DNA of 64,000 bases from positions 16,001 through 80,000 of the forward strand of contig CAJQUW010007076.1 in assembly GCA_907163375.1 (NCBI GenBank), read 5' to 3'. This DNA is from Prostheceraeus crozeri. Taxonomy: Eukaryota > Platyhelminthes > Polycladida > Euryleptidae. This document shows, piece by piece, positions 48,101 to 59,938 of the stretch. The position numbers and the translations under genes are program-made. The notes under the pieces were generated by a model. That model ran no database searches, was not told where the DNA came from, and worked only from the letters and a program-made list of their open reading frames with translations. The stretch's first letter is position 1. Each line of letters begins with the position of its first letter.

Positions 48101-49166
48101 CGTCACTATTACAGTCATCGAAGTTTAATTCATTCTCCCACTGTTGATACTTACTCTTGCGGTATCGACTATTCTGCACATCATTATAGTGGAGAATGGA
48201 GAGGACGGCATACTTAAAACATTGCGATTCGCAATCTACAGAAATGACTGCTGCTTTATTTCTTAAATTTTTCGGAAGTTTAAAGGAGCCTCGACCACTA
48301 TGATTTCCTAATAAACTGATTTTAATCATGGCGGTCTCAATACCATCAAAAACGAGTCCACTATCACGCTCGTTAAATTTATCTATATTTAATTTTAACC
48401 CTTGGATATGAAAATTTATCCAAGACTCACAGTCTACAACTTCGGTTGCAGGAGAGGAGGGTATGTGAAACTCCAACCTCTCTATTATTTGTCCAGTATG
48501 GTGGTCGATTTTTACATATTTTATTTTAAGATAGATGAGCGCCTTCATTCTAAAATTGTCTAAATTGTTGAAGAGCGCTTCTATCAATGATGAATTTTGA
48601 TGAAACCATTCCTCAAAGTTAGCAATGGTTTCTGAGGAGTCCATCTGGTAGTTCCTCACTAAATTATTTATGGACACTTCAGTGAGTCGGATAGAGGAGG
48701 TACCGTTGGTGTAGGTATCGTTCGTGTGTGTATGTTGAAGTCTGTGCGAAGATAGTTCAAAACGTGTCTCGAAAGACTGAATGCATAAATCGCAAGAAAA
48801 GGAGACATCGTTAACAGAATCATCCCTACCTTCGGAGATTGATGCCGGCTTAGGTCTACAAACACCTCGCTTGATGTGTCGGATGAGATCACGCTTCCTC
48901 GTGAAGATGTGTCCACAGTCAGCACATTGCCGATCGTCGCATTCCCGTGACAATGTTGACATGGAACTGGTATCACCTGAAAGAGAAATCATTCTTTCAT
49001 CTCTGTTCAAGTCTCAGTGTATTGTTACAACCTACCTTGACTCAACAACTCTAAACTTTCCTCGAGAAGGGAGGGTGTTGGTGATGAAGTTGATGCCTGA
49101 AATTGAGGAAGATGCTATTAGCCACACGTTTGAGGGAGATGAGAGAGGAAATTTTCAACTTACCAT
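45195..49166 (-). CDS. polB: Protein-primed DNA polymerase B (copy B, divergent version)
   Basis: Same architecture as the copy A enzyme: N-terminal zinc fingers, YADIECYIDD, endonuclease VII-like finger (VRDHDHINGK), HNFKGYDSHM, AYLKLDVFLLADVF, YDQNNLYGSSL, NNSLFGKTMEDVRKR, GGDTDSFFLG. Many residues differ from A, mostly in the N-terminal third and between motifs. Leader introns are at equivalent places: ATG 49166 with GTAAGT, intron 49097-49163, and intron 48977-49035. The frame beginning at 49010 opens with TTG and looks intronic. Confidence 0.92.
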
Positions 49167-49337
49167 TTGAACGAAATTATGTTTAAGCTTGATACTTCAA
49201 CAAGATAGAGACTTCACTCAAATTTGGAATTCACTAAAGAGCAGTTCACTTGTACGCCTCAAATACAGAATTCGTCAGAGAACAGTTCACTTATGCGTCT
49301 CAAAGACAGAGTGAAATGATACGGATGTCACTTTGCT

Positions 49338-49410
49338 TATATACTTTCATTCTCTTCATTCATTGGATGTTCATTCTGATTGGCTGCTTGTGTATACTTA
49401 AGAATTAGAA
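49338..49410. promoter_or_regulatory. Divergent promoter (copy B)
   Basis: Minus-strand GTATATAAGC (about 49338-49347) and CCAAT face the polymerase. Plus-strand GATTGGCTG and TATACTTAAG face the 149-aa gene. Confidence 0.6.
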
Positions 49411-49440
49411 AACATTTCAAAGTCATTATTCACAGTCAAC

Positions 49441-49890
49441 ATGACAAGCCCTCCAACAACATCAAACACAAAATTCTCTTCTCCATGCTCAACACCAAAG
49501 GCGCTCGTTACACCAAATGCACCAAGAAAGGCGAAGGTGGAGAAGGTGTACCGACTGGACAATATACGAAAGTTATCATTACCAGCGGACGAGGAAGAGG
49601 AGAGTGTATGTGAGAAGGAGTGTCCCGACTTAACAGGCGTGAGGTGGAAGTATCTCCAGTACGATACTGACGATGTGATGGAGATCACCAGCACGAAATT
49701 CCTCCACCAATTATGGGAGTGGTACACCCCTAACTCCCAGCCACGAACTATGGCAGAGTGGGAGTATATTGATAAAGTGAGGCTCGCAGTGGAAGAACGA
49801 TTAAAGCAACTGAACTGTTTTTGTTATCTATGTGAAGCCAGACTCTGGGACGATATTGACGATGAAGACCTTTTGAAATACATGCCATAA
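49441..49890 (+). CDS. Small acidic protein of unknown function (copy B, 149 aa)
   Basis: Counterpart of the 145-aa protein. It shares WEWYTPNSQPRT and the C-terminal LCEARLWDDIDDED block. The middle carries a small insertion (EEESVCEKECPD) that adds two cysteines. AATAAA-like signal right after the stop. Confidence 0.55.
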   Translation: MTSPPTTSNTKFSSPCSTPKALVTPNAPRKAKVEKVYRLDNIRKLSLPADEEEESVCEKECPDLTGVRWKYLQYDTDDVMEITSTKFLHQLWEWYTPNSQPRTMAEWEYIDKVRLAVEERLKQLNCFCYLCEARLWDDIDDEDLLKYMP

Positions 49891-49954
49891 TAAATTTTTA
49901 TTTCGTATTATCTTTGCTTTCATACTGACGTACTTGAATGGGGCTTCAGTGGAT

Positions 49955-50766
49955 GATTTAACCATGTATACATTTTCATTTGGAAATAGTAGCACGCTTA
50001 GTCTAACTTGTAAATCTTAAAACATTTCATATGGACGATGATGATAGATGAAATAGTGTCAAATAAAATTAAGATAGCTTACACTTCTGATACAGGGATA
50101 GCAATCGACTGCGATCCATGTGTAAAGAGCTTGTTAGACTACGGATGGGGTTAAGTGGATGATTTAACCATGTATACATTTTCATTTGGAAATAGTAGCA
50201 CGCTTAGTCTAACTTGTAAATCTTAAAACATTTCATATGGACGATGATGATAGATGAAATAGTGTCAAATAAAATTAAGATAGCTTACACTTCTGATACA
50301 GGGATAGCAATCGACTGCGATCCATGTGTAAAGAGCTTGTTAGACTACGGATGGGGTTAAGTGGATGATTTAACCATGTATACATTTTCATTTGGAAATA
50401 GTAGCACGCTTAGTCTAACTTGTAAATCTTAAAACATTTCATATGGACGATGATGATAGATGAAATAGTGTCAAATAAAATTAAGATAGCTTACACTTCT
50501 GATACAGGGATAGCAATCGACTGCGATCCATGTGTAAAGAGCTTGTTAGACTACGGATGGGGTTAAGTGGATGATTTAACCATGTATACATTTTCATTTG
50601 GAAATAGTAGCACGCTTAGTCTAACTTGTAAATCTTAAAACATTTCATATGGACGATGATGATAGATGAAATAGTGTCAAATAAAATTAAGATAGCTTAC
50701 ACTTCTGATACAGGGATAGCAATCGACTGCGATCCATGTGTAAAGAGCTTGTTAGACTACGGAAGA
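49955..50766 (+). repeat. 206-bp tandem array, 4 units
   Basis: Equivalent points at 49961, 50167, 50373 and 50579. Units are almost identical to each other and about 95% like those of copy A, although the genes on both sides have diverged more. Confidence 0.9.
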
Positions 50767-50901
50767 GAGAAGTGTGTTATGTTGCGTGTGGCGCGTGAGT
50801 GTCCTCCCATTTCATTCCATTCATTATTTTTCTTCCCCTCTGCATTCCATATCCGAGGATATGTGGCGGGCTTGGGACCGCTTTAGCTGCATTAGAAGGT
50901 T

Positions 50902-50917
50902 GGCCCTTAAAAGAGCC
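50902..50917 (-). terminator. Histone-type 3' stem-loop (copy B)
   Basis: Minus-strand GGCTCTTTTAAGGGCC: six paired bases (one G-U) and a UUUA loop, matching the histone mRNA stem-loop consensus more closely than copy A's version. It lies about 33 bases after the spliced stop of the coiled-coil gene. No AATAAA follows. Confidence 0.65.
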
Positions 50918-50949
50918 CATGGGTCGTTCTCCGTCCACCGACACTCCTC

Positions 50950-52097
50950 TCACTTCTGCAAAAACTCTGAAAGAAAAAGAATAGGAGATTAGATGAGCTA
51001 CAAAAATGATCATGTTGAGGAAGCTTACTGGGAACTTTCTTCCGAACTTTTCGGACGACGAAGTCTTCAAGCTGACCGGTAACGTCCATACTCATGTGGA
51101 GACATCGGACTCCGTCGCCCTCATAACACTGCTGGGTCACGTTGGGGTCATCCGTGATGGTTGGGGCGTCGCATACATTATTCTCAAAGAGGGGAAGATG
51201 GACTTCATACACTCTCCTTTTTCGACACTTCAAACGCTCATGCAGTCGCTCCACTTCACCCGTCAACCTCTTATTAATAACCTTCACCTCCTCCGTCTCC
51301 TTCACCACGCTTCGCATCCGCTCTATCTCTTCATCCTTCCTCGACACACTCGCCTGCAAACTCTCCACCAAACCTGCCTTCCTCATCAACTCGCTCCTTT
51401 CCGCCATCCATTCCTTCTCCTTCTTTCTCAAGCTCTCCAACTCTTCCCTCGTTGCCCTATACCCCTCAACCTTCACCTTCAGCTCTTCATTCTCCTTCAA
51501 AACTTTTCTATTATTACTTTCCAAAGCCATCACACGATCCTTCATTCTCACAAATACCTCCGTATCATACGCCTCTTGCTGCCGTGGCGATGACGCTGCC
51601 ATCGGCTTAGCCACTTCCTCCCCCTCCCACTCTTCCTTCAAATCCGCTATGTCCCCAAACAAATCTTCCATCACCGCATCCAAATCAACATCATCCTTCT
51701 TCTTCATATTCGCTCTCAACTCAACTTCCTCATTCGAACTCCCATCACTCGAAATCACATCACTCGCATTCCTCACCACTTTCTCCCCAATCACGTCCTG
51801 AATCGTTGCCACCGCCTTTCTCACCTCTTCCCTTTCCAACAACTCTCCCTCAAACCATGCCTTGAACCCCTTCTCTCCGATGTTCCCACTCTCACACTGC
51901 AAATGCGCCTTCATAAATTCCTTCTCATCCCCCATCACACATTTCCGACAAGACACACACAACCTCAACATCACTTTCCTCTCATGGCCCATCGTCCCCT
52001 CTTTTTCTTTTAAATGTTTCTTCAGTTCGCTACCTCTGGCAATCTTGCCACAACTACACTTGCCCACCAACATCTTGGCATTACTCGATTTTGTCAT
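50950..52097 (-). CDS. Zinc-binding coiled-coil protein (copy B)
   Basis: About 380 residues. The N-terminal Cys/His cluster (KCSCGKIARGSELKKHL, CVSCRKC, HLQCES), a long coiled coil and the C-terminal EVHLPLFENN / RCLHMSMDVTG block align with the copy A protein although overall similarity is low. The VENASGN repeats are missing. A 62-bp intron (50967-51028, donor GTAAGC, acceptor TTTCTTTCAG) probably splits the last codons. Reading straight through it adds a tail without a counterpart in A. The leader intron is at 52105-52727. Confidence 0.6.
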
Positions 52098-52104
52098 GAT
52101 AATT

Positions 52105-52727
52105 CTGTAAAGATAGAGTAAAATTTGATAGCAAGTGTTTATAGGATACTACTTGCTGATATGCATTGAAAGACTAAGTCACCAAACATTTGATAGCAAG
52201 TCAGCAACCGTTTGGGTGTTAAGCTCTTGAATCCGTTACAGGCATTACTCAGAGGGGATCTTATCCCAGCTCCAAGGCCTCGACCCACAAATCCAACCTC
52301 GATCGGACAGAGCGTGCGTCATATCACTGTGTTGGTATCCGGGCCCCAGTTTTGACATGAAAACCGGTGGAGTTATTTACAAGAGGAAACGACCCAAGTC
52401 ACAGAGACTCATAAACGACTGCTTTTTATTCAAAAACTTTAATTATTATCATTAAATATGAATTTAAATTTTTCAGTATTTTAGTACTACTCATAAAACG
52501 TTTATAAGTAGTCTGTCACCTTCAGCATAGCAAACGCTGTCGAATGTTTTTTGAATCAAGTCTAAAGGACTTGTAGAAGCAAAGTTATAGCCGTTTGAAG
52601 ATTTCGGCCTACTATCTTCAAATGGTCAGTCATGCTATACTGACTAACCTATAAGTCTGACACCTTAGCTGATATCAGCAATGTAAAGTCAGAAGTCCGA
52701 TATCGGACCTCAAGAGAAACGACTTAC
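52105..52727 (-). other. Leader intron of the coiled-coil gene (copy B)
   Basis: CAG/GTAAGT donor at 52727 and CTTTACAG acceptor ending at 52105. The 14-bp perfect palindrome GTCCGATATCGGAC lies at 52695-52708, 19 bases inside the donor. Minus-strand GTATATAAG (about 52775) is the TATA box. Confidence 0.5.
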
Positions 52728-52807
52728 CTGTAGTCAGTTTCTCAACTTAGTGAAATTCCTCTCCCGATCCCGTTCTTATATACCCTGTGAATATGCAATC
52801 GATAAGA

Positions 52808-53430
52808 GGGGGGGGGACGTCAGTGAAATTTCAAAATTTGATGAAAAATGTTTTGGTGACGGTCCCAGGTCGAAATTCCACACTTTGGAAAATTTTCAAA
52901 ATTTTACCCATACAAAGTCACTCTGACACTTAGGATTTTTTCAGGAAACCGAGCTCCGACCTAAAATCTTGTAACCGCTCTAACTTTTGAACGAAGACAG
53001 ATAGGAACAAGCCGATTCTTTCACTGAATTTGTCTCACTCTTAGCTTTCAAACGAGCTATCGCACGACAAAATCCGTCCACTGGAAGCCAAAATCGAAGC
53101 AAGCTGTCCAGAGGGGGGGGGGGACGTCAGTGAAATTTCAGAATTTGATGAAAAATGTTTTGGTGACGGTCCCAGGTCGAAATTCCACACTTTGGAAAAT
53201 TTTCAAAATTTTACCCATACAAAGTCACTCTGACACTTAGGATTTTTTCAGGTGAGCGAGCTCCGACCTAAAATCTTGTAACCGCTCTAACTTTTGAACG
53301 AAGACAGATAGGAACAAGCCGATTCTTTCACTGAATTTGTCTCACTCTTAGCTTTCAAACGAGCTATCGCACGACAAAATCCGTCCACTGGAAGCCAAAA
53401 TCGAAGCAAGCTGTCCAGGGGGGGGGACGT
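52808..53430. repeat. Subterminal ~300-bp repeats of Polinton B
   Basis: Two units (starting near 52808 and 53113), each headed by a G8-11 tract and GACGTCAGTGAAATTTCA; same family as the five units of copy A. Confidence 0.85.
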
Positions 53431-54012
53431 CAGCGAAAATTTTTTTCTCTCCGATTGACTTGAAACTCACCCTACCGATGCAGAATTTCACGCTGAATCC
53501 GAATCTGGCCTCCGTTTTCTCATCCGATGCTTCGTTTGGGCGCTACACACCAAAACGTCCCAAATTCTAACTCTGTTAAAATTTTGAAGAAAAATTTTTT
53601 CTCGTCGATTGCCTTGAAACTCACCCTACCGATGCAGAATTTTACGCTGAATCCGAATCTGGCAGCCATTTCACCATCCACGACAACCTAGACGGTAGCC
53701 CACGTCAACCTAGACGGTCGCCCACGTCAACCTAGACGGTCGCCCACGTCAACCTGGACGGTCGCCCACGTCAACCAGGAGGTCGGACCAACTCACCCGA
53801 GTCTCACACTCTGTCGTTTTCGAGGGGGGGGGGAGTCAGCGAACATGTTGTGAACGGGAACCCACCTGGCCGGCACACCACGACAGACCACAACCTCTGT
53901 CGTTCCAGAGGGGGGGGGACTCAGACCCGAAGCACCACGGCGGCCGACCACGACACTCTACCGTTCCAGAGGGGGGGGGCGCCGGTCGAGTGTTTGTCAC
54001 TTGCTTACTACT
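53290..54012. repeat. Right terminal inverted repeat of Polinton B
   Basis: Reverse complement of 32043-32740. Includes four to five ACGGTCGCCCACGTCAACCT units near 53690-53780. Confidence 0.85.
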
Positions 54013-54018
54013 TCCATC
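54013..54018. repeat. Target-site duplication TCCATC, right of Polinton B
   Basis: Exact match to 32037-32042. Confidence 0.93.
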
Positions 54019-54698
54019 AAGTTCCAATATCTTCCGCCTTCCCTGATCGATGTTCTCCCAAGTCTGCTAGAATGCTCTGAAATCCGAATTTTCAGGTCCC
54101 GTTGATGTTCCAAACAGAGACGTGCATATGCTTTTCAAAATAAGTTCCAACACGACATCCCTGCATGCCAGCCACAATACTTTGTTTTTCAACAACCTTT
54201 GCAATATGGTGGCGAGATGGTAGTCAAAAGGTCAAAAGTTCGAATCCGACCCGTCGACAGTTTTGCTGAGAAAATGATAGTAGTTTATAAGAATTGTTTA
54301 TGATTTTTATGATTCGCGGTATACCATATCATTAGTACGGTATATTTCTAGGCTATTTTCCGACAACCTACCTACATCGGCCTGCAACATTCTCTATGGC
54401 TTACGACGCAGAGAGAGATGCCTAGACCTACTGTGTGGATAGTTGTAATTAAAACATCGTTTTTTATTTACCTACTCTATTAAAAGCTGGCTTACAAAGT
54501 TCGGAAAAGTCCATTCGTGTAATATACTGATCAGTAATCAGACCAACACTTACCTCATAAAAAACAAGAATGATACCAAGCAATCCGAGCAATCCGATAA
54601 TGCAAGAAACGGGCAGCTGTCTAGAAAATAAATTGTTAAGAGTGGATTAATTCAATATTTCAAATCATTACAGATTTCAACAAAATCCAAGCTGTAAC
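54019..54698 (-). other. 5' part of the DNA transposon
   Basis: Holds the continuation of the interrupted exon next to Polinton B and probably the transposon's upstream region. No further exon could be defined. A short tRNA-like stretch near 54205-54265 is discussed under rejected items. Confidence 0.35.
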
Positions 54699-55203
54699 GA
54701 AGAAATGCGCTTTTGATTGAATCTGTTGATTTGATGTAGATTATTGGTACTTGCATCTCTTCTGTGCATAGAGATCAATTTTCGATTCATTCATGCATAC
54801 ATGTACTTTGATCTACCATTGGAATTGTTTTTAGTGAATATTTTGAAGACTACTATTGAGGGCCGTAATAAGTAGAATATAGGGGTACTTCAATATAAGA
54901 TAGCTTTAACAGGAATAGCTGCAGACTATCAAAAACAATATCAGAGGAAAACTTGTATTATGTTTTGATGAGAGAAATGGTATACATTGCCAATTCAGTA
55001 TTTTGACATAGATATCGAATACATGAAAAAGTGGCAAAAATGCCAAAAATGACGAAAAAATGAAAACTTTGGCCCTGTTGCGCGACCTCTAAATCTAAAT
55101 ATTCTTCAAAAAAATTTACGTGTTATCATTGTGGGCATAAAGGAACACTGTAAGCCCTTCGCCCAGAGAGATTTCAAAATTTCGATTTTTTTAATCACCC
55201 TAA
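54699..55203. repeat. Right inverted repeat of the DNA transposon
   Basis: Reverse complement of 30311-30813 with few differences. It repeats the end of the transposon gene (KKCAFD and stop) and the following ~480 bp. Confidence 0.85.
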
Positions 55204-55211
55204 TTTACATA
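55204..55211. repeat. 8-bp target duplication ATTTACAT, right
   Basis: Matches 30303-30310. Confidence 0.8.
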
Positions 55212-56493
55212 TACAACATTACATTATTTACATATACAAAATGCGCTTGATCTTTGGTCAGCAGATGGAATACTACACCACTGTAATGTGCTTCTTTGAA
55301 TGGCATGAAAGTACCACTTATTTATTGCCAATTTGATTTTTAGAAAATTACATTCGATAGAAGACAATGTACACATAAAATGGGTTTCCACCCAGCTATG
55401 TACAGTGATTCCAATACTTCCAAAGTGTGCAGATTATAGGCGGTATTGAAAGAGTCACAATCTAATCACAATTGAACATTTGCTGAGCGATAGAACTTTG
55501 TGCGCTGTTCCAGAAAATGGTCTCATCTTTTTATCATCAAGCCAATACATTATATTACAATGTTAGACAATGAGGTTGTTATTTGGTTATACTCCATTGT
55601 CATCCTCTTTCTTCATTCTTCGATTTTCTGCTTCTTTCCTTTATTCATCCAGTGAAATAAGTAAATCTGCTGAATCTATTGGCTGGTCCTCTTCCCTCAA
55701 CTTTTGATTTAAAAAGCCACCATACTCTCTCGTTCGGACACTCGAATTCCTCTCCGTGTATCTGACGTGCCAGTGTCCACAGTCCCATAGAAAACGGTAA
55801 ATGAGAGAGTAGCGACTTTGAGGACCAAGTGGATCCTTGAGAGGGTGAACACAAAGAGGTCTAGGTCGGAGGCGCTCCCTACAAGCCACAAGCTATATAT
55901 AAGCCACAAATTGTGAACAACATTCCAAAACAAATTATAATGAGAGCTGGCATACAGGATAATGCACAAGCCATTAGCCATAAGCCGATAGCCGCAACCT
56001 GTTTGGAAGTCTTTGGGCGATGATCTTCAAGAATGGACGTTTATAAAGATTATGCACTTTCATTATCACATTGCTTGTAGTACATGTCCTTTATTTGTGA
56101 TAAAACACGTCATTCATGTTTCTGTTTTCACAATAATAAAAAAATTGCTTCTTCGACCCGCTTGCATGATCTATAATGAGAAACATACATATTGCCAAAT
56201 GACAACATGGTTTACGGCTTCTGGCTTCTGGTTTACGGGTTACGGCTCCCGGTTTGCGACTTATGGTTTATGGCTTATGAAGGCTTGTCACGAGACTTGG
56301 CGTTTGAATTGTGTCCAGTTCTCTATGTGCCTCCAGTCTTAGTGGGGCATGATACAATAGGTTCAGCCAAAGAGTAAGTATATTAGGTAGAATAGCAACT
56401 CAGCAATAATTAAATCCCTCTTGTGTATACAGTTTCGATATGATTAAATGAACTCAATGAGACCCAGCATCACATGTGAGATATGCAAAGATT
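55212..56493. other. No gene; degenerate simple repeats
   Basis: AT-rich unique sequence. Degenerate GGCTTATGG/CCATAAGCC-type motifs cluster on opposite strands at 55880-55995 and 56210-56290. Open frames are short and composition-driven. Confidence 0.45.
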
Positions 56494-56499
56494 TACGCT
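56494..56499. repeat. Probable target duplication TACGCT, left of Polinton C
   Basis: Six bases before AGTAGTAAG. The partner lies outside the window, so it is by position only. Confidence 0.5.
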
Positions 56500-57430
56500 A
56501 GTAGTAAGAAAACGGCGAACACCCGACCGGCGCCCCCCCCTCTGGAACGACAGAGGTCTGTCGTGGTGCGCCGGCCAGGTTGGTCCAGGTTCACTGACGT
56601 CCCCCCTCCCTTCGATAAACGACAGAGTGTCGTGGTGGACTTGGGCGACCACCAGGTTTTGTCTTGAGGCTATAGTGTGTGATGATTTTCGTGAAATCTG
56701 ATGAATGTTGTGTTGAAAATGGGATGTTTCGAGTGGAAGCAGTGCTCGGATGTGAAAACGGAGGCCAAATTTGGATTCAGCGTGAAATTCTGCATCTGTA
56801 TGGTGAATTTGAAAGCAATCGGAGAAAAATTTTCGCTGACGTCCCCCCCCCCCGGCACCGACCTTCCAACTTTGCTTCTAGTGGACGGATTTTGTCGTGC
56901 AATGGCTCGTTTGAAAGCTAAGAGTGAGACAAATTCACTGAAACAAACGGCTTGTTCATATCTGTCTTCGTTTAGATGTGAGACGCCATTTAAGATTTTG
57001 GGAGAGTGGCGAAAAACGACAGAGTTAGAATTTTGGACGTTTTGGGCTGTAGCTTCAAAACGAAGCATCGGATGTGAAAACGGATTTCAGATTTGGAATC
57101 AGCGTGAAATTCTGCATCTGTATGGTGAATTTGAAAGCAATCGCAGAGAAAAATTTTCGCTGACGTCCCCCCCCCGGCACCGACCTTCCAACTTTGCTTC
57201 TAGTGAACGGATTTTGTCGTGCAATAGCTCGTTTAAAAGCTAAGAGTAAGACAAATTCACGGAAAGAAACGGCTTGTTCATATCTGTCTTCGTTTAGATG
57301 TGAGACGCCATTTAAGATTTTGGGAGATTGGCGAAAAACGACAGAGTTAGAGTTTCCCAAGAAACAGCTCCAGCGGGCGAACGAAGGCTCGGATTCGTAA
57401 ACGGAGGCCAGATTTGGAATCAGCTTGATG
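56500..57430. repeat. Left terminal region of Polinton C
   Basis: Modules with C8-10 tracts (near 56535, 56605, 56842, 57168). The inner module with CGGATTTTGTCGTGCAATGG occurs twice in tandem (about 56820-57060 and 57130-57350), unlike A and B. Its partner is outside the window. Confidence 0.75.
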
Positions 57431-57581
57431 TTATTGTCCAATGAGGATCATCATCCAATGAGAATCAAGCATTTCTATATAAATAGCGAGCCTTTCACAG
57501 TGAGAATCATTCCATCGTTGAATCACACGAGTGACGGACGCATATTTTTTCTCTCTCTCTCTATTCTATTATCCAACTAAA

Positions 57582-58356
57582 ATGGTAAGTCGCTACTTCC
57601 CTCCCTCTCCTCCCTTGAACGTAAACTTGATACAATAGTTATCATTTTCAGGCATCTACTCTATCTGCTGCACTAGTAGGACAAAATGGCGGTCAAACGT
57701 TACAAGGTTCACTACGATCAGATCATCTACAACTGAGGCCAGTGGAAGAAACAACCAAGGTACATAATCCTACACCGCTACAGCGTAAATTTAAACAAGT
57801 CTTGCGTTATGACGATCATAGCGTAGTACTCCAAACGGGAATGCTCCCTTCCACGGATGTCAAGATAATGCGCAATCAGTATGGGGACTACATACTGATC
57901 CCCGTGAGTCCGTACATTCGCCGCCAACTTGATATTATTGAGGAGTACGTGACATTAAATATGGACATTCCTACTCCTCTTGCTCAAGAGTGGAAGGCAA
58001 GAGATGACAAGGATACTCCCTATAGAAAGATTTGGGATGGTAATCACATTTGCCTACCGGTATCACATTGGTGTACTTACTATAAGAAGGAGGGAGATCA
58101 ATCAATACCCATCACATGCGACGAGCTCGGAGAAGGTACTTGGGATATCCTTTTCAAAGTGAATGGGCTATATTATGGTCGACACAAGGATAATAAAATA
58201 GCCTCTCTCTCCATGCATATGGAATCCATCCTGTATATTCCAAAACCACCCAACGTGGACGACATAATTGATAAAATCCTTAACAGCAGTGGTACGAAGC
58301 GCAAGTCGGAGAAGAATGCTACCTCCAAACGCAAATCAAAGAAGGAGAATTACTAG
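57582..58356 (+). CDS. Left-end leader-spliced protein (copy C)
   Basis: Same ATG/GTAAGT exon end (57582-57584), a 67-bp intron (57585-57651) and an open second exon. Promoter CCAAT/TATA elements are present about 100 bp upstream. The encoded protein is open and very similar to those of A and B. Confidence 0.55.
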
Positions 58357-58390
58357 TCCTTTCCTAACTCTACCCTATGACAATTCGCTT

Positions 58391-58516
58391 ATGTGCTTTG
58401 AGTGTCGTAGACGTGGTCTTATTAGATACATTTTACTTCTTCGTTGCCATCATATCATTTGTGTATTTTGTCGTGAAAAGCATCGTTGTAATTCTTCATT
58501 TTGTAATATGTTATAG
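58391..58516 (+). CDS. Mini-RING-like peptide (copy C)
   Basis: Same 41 residues as in A and B; conservation in a decayed copy reflects overall recent descent. Confidence 0.35.
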   Translation: MCFECRRRGLIRYILLLRCHHIICVFCREKHRCNSSFCNML

Positions 58517-58550
58517 AACGCTTCCTTAGATGTGTAAATTTCCGTTTTAG

Positions 58551-59099
58551 GCTTCTATCATCATTTTTATGGATTGTGAGGGTGAACCTGTACAGGAGCT
58601 CAGTGCTATTGCTATGAACAATTGGACACATCAGATTGTTAGTGTCTATCATCAACATGCCAACTGCGATCCCAATGTTGATCAATGGGCGAGAAAACAC
58701 ATTCATGGACTTAATCTGAAATATTTGCAAGACTATGGCTTTTCTTGTGAGAGTGCTCTTCTTATTGACTTTAAACGATGATTAGCTGCTATCAATGTTA
58801 CACGCATCTTCTGTAATAATCCTGGTAAGGAGAGGAAAGTATTTCCCAATCTAATCATTGATGACATTTTGCTCCCGCCTTGGGATAGTAGAGTGAATCA
58901 ACATTACCATGAAGTCACGAAACGTTTTAAGGATTTGTGTGTTCCTATTTTGTCTGTTCGTTGTAGTAGCTACGTTCATAGCCAATGCTTCTTTCCTCCT
59001 TACCTCAACACTGCCAAAGTCCTGTATGGTTATCATTGCTCGCTGTATGATAGTTATCAGCTGTATCTATTTTATCTCTTTCAAACCATTGATTTATAA
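58551..59099 (+). pseudogene. Exonuclease-like gene (copy C, broken)
   Basis: Corresponds to 3041-3589. The start and end parts are recognisable; the frame is interrupted. Confidence 0.6.
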
Positions 59100-59183
59100 T
59101 GCATGCTTGTTACCGTTATTCAATAAATGTTACTATGAGAAGAGTTGTTTTCATGCAATGGATGGGTTAGATAAAGGGCGATC

Positions 59184-59890
59184 ATGTCTTTCTCAAACGA
59201 CTGCGGAACATTACATTTTCATTGGCAAAGTTTAAAAAGAGCTGTTCAAGATTATGTGATAAATTTTCATAAAGATGAGACCGACATCGAAGCAGTGGTC
59301 GATGATGCTAGCACTCAATTTCTAGAGTTAATGAATACATTCTCTGATAGCATTGTCATGGCGCGATTAGTTGCGAAAATTAAGTTTAGTCATTTTGGAA
59401 AGGAAGAGGTGGAAAGTCGCTCTTTCCATTTTGCTTCTTATTCAATGGAAGTGGTAGATCACCCCGAAGAATTTTTTAAAAGACGCATGATAAAAATTGC
59501 TGAACGTCTTAACCCATTTAACCATCATGGCAGCAGTCTAGTGATTGAAGCGATTTCAGATATTCACATTCAACTTTCTATAAAGAAAAACTGGTTTTCG
59601 AGCTATGCCTGCTCACTCTTGAAGTATATTCCTTCTGTACATGCGTCTATTATTTAGAAAAGGCTGGCAAATTCATATCTTCAAAAAGACTTCGTATAGA
59701 CATCAGTAACGGTGAAACTATGTGTTGTGATGTATGTAAGCGAAAGGATGGAAATGAAAAGCGCATCTTCAAGAGATGCAAGCATGCTTTTTGTCAACGC
59801 TGTTTCATACGTAATTGCATTCAACTTTGCCAATGTAACCACTGTGATATTGCTCATTTCGAGTGTCACTTATGTCGCAATAGTTAGTAC
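59184..59890 (+). pseudogene. 136-aa and RING-like gene region (copy C, altered)
   Basis: The polymerase-N-domain-like gene and the RING-like gene are both recognisable, but their junction is rearranged relative to A and B. The zinc pattern RCKHAFCQRC is still present. Confidence 0.55.
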
Positions 59891-59938
59891 CTATGCAAAT
59901 GTGGTAAAGACAGGTTTTAGCAAAGACTAACACGGAAA

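Larger units (their letters stand above)
32043..54012 (+). mobile_element. Polinton/Maverick-type element, copy B (21.97 kb, looks whole)
   Basis: Bounded by inverted AGTAGTAAGCAAGTGACAAA termini and a perfect 6-bp target duplication, inside an exon of another transposon. Same gene order as copy A and all main genes open. From the leader gene to the 506-aa gene it is nearly identical to A. From about 44915 onwards (polymerase and right arm) it is a clearly different version. It lacks A's two small accessory genes and has fewer subterminal repeats, which accounts for its smaller size. Confidence 0.95.
30311..55203 (-). mobile_element. DNA transposon with 8-bp target duplication, split by Polinton B
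   Basis: Inverted repeats of ~503 bp (30311-30813 and 54699-55203) begin TAGGGTGATT and are flanked by a perfect 8-bp duplication. Without Polinton B the element would be about 2.9 kb. The left inverted repeat includes the last codons of its only visible gene, and the right one repeats that gene end. An 8-bp duplication fits hAT- or P-like superfamilies, but the encoded protein does not show me a transposase signature, so the superfamily is open. Confidence 0.65.

Noticed and set aside
54205-54265. tRNA-like A box (TGGCGAGATGG) and B box (GTTCGAATC), possible SINE or tRNA
   Set aside because: The boxes are too close together (about 16 bases between them) and no cloverleaf or SINE body could be followed.
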